This document shows, one piece after another, positions 61,752-64,000 of a stretch of DNA of 64,000 bases. The first letter of the stretch is position 1; every line of letters begins with the position of its first letter. The notes beneath the pieces were generated by a model. The model did not search any database and was not told the DNA's origin. It worked only from the letters and a program-made list of their open reading frames with translations. The DNA is taken from assembly GCA_963666535.1 (NCBI GenBank), contig OY762913.1, positions 434,001 to 498,000 on the forward strand, in the 5' to 3' direction. Source of the stretch: G963666535 sp963666535 (GTDB lineage Bacteria; Bacillota; Clostridia; Oscillospirales; Oscillospiraceae). The position numbers and the translations under genes were made by a program.

Positions 61752-61786
61752 ACGGGACCCGGCAGCATAGCGCTGTCGGGTCCCGT
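61752..61786 (+). terminator. Terminator after the SDR gene
   Basis: ACGGGACCCGGCAGC pairs with GCTGTCGGGTCCCGT (one G-T pair) around ATAGC. Confidence 0.75.
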
Positions 61787-61835
61787 TTGGAGACCGCTGG
61801 CCTTGCAGAGACTGGACAAGCGCCTCTGCGGGGAT

Positions 61836-61870
61836 CAGAGCCGTGACCTAGTAATCACGTTACGGCTCTG
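61836..61870 (+). promoter_or_regulatory. Leader hairpin before MFS transporter 2
   Basis: CAGAGCCGT and ACGGCTCTG form a nine-base stem, with an inner GTGA/TCAC. It ends five bases before AAAGGAG and could influence translation of the transporter. Confidence 0.45.
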
Positions 61871-61890
61871 CAAAGAAAGGAGAGAATTTT

Positions 61891-63126
61891 TTGGAACAAA
61901 ATAAGATGCTTCCCCAGCGCTGGTTGGCGCTGGTTGGCATGGTAACCGTCCTGTTTATCCTGCAGTTCTCCATCCTGATCACTGCCGGTGCCGCCGTTAC
62001 CGTGATGACCGAATATGGCTTTACCCCGGCTCAGTTTGGGATCCTGTGCAATATGCCCTTCCTGGCGGGAGTCCTCTTTGGGATCCTCACCGGCAATTTG
62101 GGTGACCGCTACGGCATCAAGAAGATGATGACCATTGGTCTTGTGGTATTTGTTGCCGGCGCCTTTTTGCGGGCCTTTGCCGTTTCCTTTTTGCCCTTGT
62201 GCGTTGCCAGCCTTATTATGGGCTACGGCATGGCAGTGCTAAATGCAAATTCCACCAAGGCAATCCGGCTCTGGTTCCCGGGAGAATCCATGGGCCCGGC
62301 CATGGGCGTGTATGTCTGCGGCGCCTCCATCGGCGCTGGGATCGCGCTGAAGATAGGCGCTACCTTTGCCACTTCCCACGGCGCGTTTATGCTCTGCGGT
62401 TGGCTGTCCATCGTCGCGCTGGTCGTCTGGACGGTCCTGTTTCCCTCCCACCCCAACGAGAATGCGGGAAAGAATGTGGTGGGAAAGGGCCAGTTTATGA
62501 TGGTCATGAAGGATAAAAATGTCTGGATCATTTCTGTTCTGGTGTTCTTCATTTTTGCCTGCTCCACCACGGAGCAAACCTATGTCAACGCAGCGCTGTC
62601 TGAACTGGGCGGCGGGGATATGGCCACGGCGTCTTCCATCGCGCTGGTCAGTACCATTGCCGTTGCAATTGGAAGCATCACCATGCCGCTGGTCTTTGCG
62701 CGGTTCAAAAAATTCCGACCGGTCATGGCCGCTGTCTGCGTGTTGAACGGTTTGGTCATCGTTCTGATCTATGTGTTGCCGTTTGGCGCGGCGACCTTTG
62801 GGCTGTTTATCCTGCAGGGCGCTTTCCTGGGCGCAATGCTATCGATGTCCAAAACCGCCCCCGCCCTGATGCCCGGTATCGATCCGGCCAATCTGGGTGC
62901 TGTGGGCGGGGTGCAGAGCACGCTGCAAAATATCGGCTGCTGGGTGGTGGCCGGTTATATGATCGCCCCAATTTGCCAGGCGTTTTTCCCCAGCACCGTT
63001 TATAGGGCAATCTATGTGGGCGCGGCCATTTGTTCCGTGCTGGCAGCCGTTACTGTTATGTTCCTGCCCGAACTTCCTACCTCTGTGGCGGCAAAGATCA
63101 AGCAGGAGATGGAGTCTGGTAAATAG
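61891..63126 (+). CDS. MFS transporter 2 of the LysR-controlled cluster
   Basis: A 411-residue major facilitator with twelve helices. TTG start with AAAGGAG eight bases upstream. GILTGNLGDRYGIKKMM is the loop 2-3 motif, and GAVGGVQSTLQNIGCWVVAG in helix 11 parallels the sequence at the same place in transporter 1, so the two are related but distinct. One may import the substrate and the other export the product of the SDR reaction; this is inference. Confidence 0.9.
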   Translation: MEQNKMLPQRWLALVGMVTVLFILQFSILITAGAAVTVMTEYGFTPAQFGILCNMPFLAGVLFGILTGNLGDRYGIKKMMTIGLVVFVAGAFLRAFAVSFLPLCVASLIMGYGMAVLNANSTKAIRLWFPGESMGPAMGVYVCGASIGAGIALKIGATFATSHGAFMLCGWLSIVALVVWTVLFPSHPNENAGKNVVGKGQFMMVMKDKNVWIISVLVFFIFACSTTEQTYVNAALSELGGGDMATASSIALVSTIAVAIGSITMPLVFARFKKFRPVMAAVCVLNGLVIVLIYVLPFGAATFGLFILQGAFLGAMLSMSKTAPALMPGIDPANLGAVGGVQSTLQNIGCWVVAGYMIAPICQAFFPSTVYRAIYVGAAICSVLAAVTVMFLPELPTSVAAKIKQEMESGK

Positions 63127-63146
63127 GGGACACCTTGGTTACAAAA

Positions 63147-63184
63147 CAGGCAAAAGGGCCGCCCATGGGCGGTCCTTTTGCCTG
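63147..63184 (+). terminator. Terminator of MFS transporter 2
   Basis: CAGGCAAAAGGGCCGCCC pairs with GGGCGGTCCTTTTGCCTG apart from one G-T. Confidence 0.85.
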
Positions 63185-63210
63185 ACCGCACTATTTGCTG
63201 CGTCATTCAA

Positions 63211-63228
63211 AAGCCCGCTGGCGGGCTT
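63211..63228 (-). terminator. Terminator of the small SOS-type gene
   Basis: AAGCCCGC and GCGGGCTT with a two-base loop. On the minus strand it is followed by TTGAATG. Confidence 0.6.
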
Positions 63229-63253
63229 ACGTTTCTGAATCGCCCGGTCCGCA

Positions 63254-63511
63254 TTATAACAGCACAAACTGCACCACCACGGTAACCGTCATGCCAATGA
63301 TGGCAAGACTGGCGCACGCATCAAACAGACCGGACAGACACAGCCGGCGCTTTCTTCGGGGCCGCTGGACAGACGACTGGGCGCACATGGGCTCTTCCGG
63401 CAATGCAGGCGTTTCATCAACCTGGGCCAGCCGACGGCGGTATTCATTCAGATCCACCACATTCCCGGCGTGGCGAATAAAATTTCCTGTGGTGTAATAA
63501 GTTGTTTGCAT
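63254..63511 (-). CDS. Small single-helix membrane protein with LexA-type promoter
   Basis: An 85-residue protein with GGAGGG eight bases before the ATG. Residues 1-50 are soluble (MQTTYYTTGNFIRHAG, then VDLNEYRRRLAQVDE), a basic stretch PRRKRRLC follows, and residues 58-85 form one membrane helix ending FVLL. No family is recognised and it is not like YneA (no LysM domain). The promoter has consensus elements and two GAACnnnnGTTC-type boxes, so induction by DNA damage is inferred. A membrane-bound growth or division inhibitor is one possibility. Confidence 0.65.
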   Translation of the reverse strand: MQTTYYTTGNFIRHAGNVVDLNEYRRRLAQVDETPALPEEPMCAQSSVQRPRRKRRLCLSGLFDACASLAIIGMTVTVVVQFVLL

Positions 63512-63594
63512 TGTGTGTACCCTCCGATCTCTATATGCCTATCTTATCCGCAAGCGTGTCCAAAAAACGGGACTTTAAAAACAATCGCTGTATA

Positions 63595-63641
63595 GAACCT
63601 TTGTTCGACAAAATAGTACAACATATGTTCTATTGTGTCAA
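63595..63641 (-). promoter_or_regulatory. Promoter with LexA-type boxes for the small membrane protein
   Basis: On the minus strand TTGACA (63641-63636) and TACTAT (63618-63613) are 17 bases apart. GAACCTTTGTTC (63595-63606) matches the Gram-positive LexA core GAACnnnnGTTC exactly and covers the expected start point. A second site with one mismatch (GAACATATGTTG) lies in the spacer. Confidence 0.65.
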
Positions 63642-63690
63642 GCTATTTTTTGAAAAAAGGAACCCTGTCAGACCACAACGAAGACCAAAA

Positions 63691-63717
63691 AGCCGCCGCC
63701 CCAATTGGGCGGCGGCT
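63691..63717 (-). terminator. GC-rich terminator for leftward transcription
   Basis: AGCCGCCGCCC and GGGCGGCGGCT form an exact 11-base stem. On the minus strand it is followed by TTTTTGG, so it would end a transcript coming from the right. Confidence 0.7.
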
Positions 63718-63800
63718 GATGGCTTATTACTTTATATCTGCTGAACAAAACAAAAATCGAATCATAATCAATGATTCCAAGCTGTTTTTGTTTCGTTCAT

Positions 63801-63961
63801 GTGCAAGGTTTTGGCTGGTTTCAGCAAAAACCCTTGCACATTGGATTTGCAGCGTGTGTCTGCAAATCCAAGCAGACAGTCATCCATGTAACGGAACTGT
63901 TTTGCCGCCCAAAAGGACAGTCTCTGTCCTTTTGGCAAATGCGATACGAAAATCGCATTTG
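63801..63961. repeat. Cluster of four consecutive hairpins
   Basis: An imperfect stem at 63801-63839 (GTGCAAGG...CCTTGCAC); an exact 12-base stem at 63841-63871 (TTGGATTTGCAG); an exact 12-base stem at 63909-63935 (CCAAAAGGACAG, loop TCT); and an exact 10-base stem at 63936-63961 (CAAATGCGAT). Confidence 0.6.
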
Positions 63962-64000
63962 TTCAGTGGACATTATTTTGTAAGGGGCGCGAAGGTGGCG

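Larger units (their letters stand above)
63642..64000. other. Gene-free right end with stacked hairpins
   Basis: No protein gene is supported in the last 360 bases. It contains the terminator at 63691-63717 and four more hairpins between 63801 and 63961. Confidence 0.55.

Noticed and set aside
63775..63965. A minus-strand open frame of about 60 codons with YMDD, resembling a reverse-transcriptase motif
   Set aside because: There is no ribosome site or start codon, the rest of the frame lacks other RT motifs, and the DNA is made of perfect hairpins that explain the sequence better.
1..64000. CRISPR arrays, tRNA or rRNA genes, and transposase-type insertion sequences
   Set aside because: No regularly spaced repeats, no tRNA T-loop or rRNA stretches, and no DDE transposase motifs were found on reading both strands.

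Overview
The window reads as a chromosome segment of a strictly anaerobic Gram-positive bacterium of class Clostridia, most likely Oscillospiraceae (the Flavonifractor / Lawsonibacter / Intestinimonas neighbourhood). The reasons are AGGAGG-type ribosome sites with frequent TTG and GTG starts, a V-type ATPase, a NuoE/NuoF complex with a formate-dehydrogenase-like subunit, an aldehyde:ferredoxin-type oxidoreductase, and gut-clostridial mobile-element families. The placement is inference; no rRNA, tRNA or CRISPR array was seen.

Left region (1-13 kb): a mobilizable or conjugative element whose left end lies outside the window. It starts with a leftward, translationally coupled operon: excisionase-like HTH, type III-like restriction helicase/nuclease (Res), a DUF5677-like protein, and a Mod-type methyltransferase cut by the window edge. 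Then come element genes (a secreted acidic protein, a sigma-like factor, a DUF6076-like protein), a RepA-like ATPase, a candidate oriT, MobC, a relaxase with a second gene nested in another frame, and a large serine recombinase whose 5' end is damaged. No type IV secretion genes are visible, so the element needs help or its transfer genes lie to the left.

Junction region (13-17.4 kb): a Nudix gene flanked by a short direct repeat, two copies of a divergent module (XRE regulator plus a tiny acidic protein, separated by palindromes), an acyltransferase-3 membrane protein, and a MarR regulator divergent from a two-helix membrane protein.

Core region (17.4-43.3 kb): a membrane-anchored glycoside-hydrolase-like protein and a TIM-barrel protein, then the nine-gene V-type ATPase operon in Enterococcus ntp order (F-I-K-E-C-G-A-B-D) with Na+-type ligands in the K subunit. 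Next are CheX, an ABC exporter, two chemoreceptors (one with an amino-acid-binding dCache motif), a YoaK-like membrane protein, CTP synthase, a histidine-kinase-like protein without phospho-acceptor histidine, GAPDH and a diguanylate cyclase. Four copies of one hairpin (arms AACAGGCGG...) end transcription units between 28.4 and 36.4 kb.

Right region (43.3-64 kb): a DUF4342 / response regulator / kinase operon; a NuoE-NuoF-FdhA-like operon in which the molybdenum ligand position is Thr; a CNNM/CBS transporter; a HAD phosphatase / YgjP-like metalloprotease / small protein operon; an AOR-type oxidoreductase with a four-cluster ferredoxin; a MATE exporter; and a LysR-MFS-SDR-MFS cluster that looks like uptake plus redox conversion of an unknown organic substrate. 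The far right holds a small membrane protein gene with a consensus promoter and LexA-type boxes, followed by a cluster of perfect hairpins.
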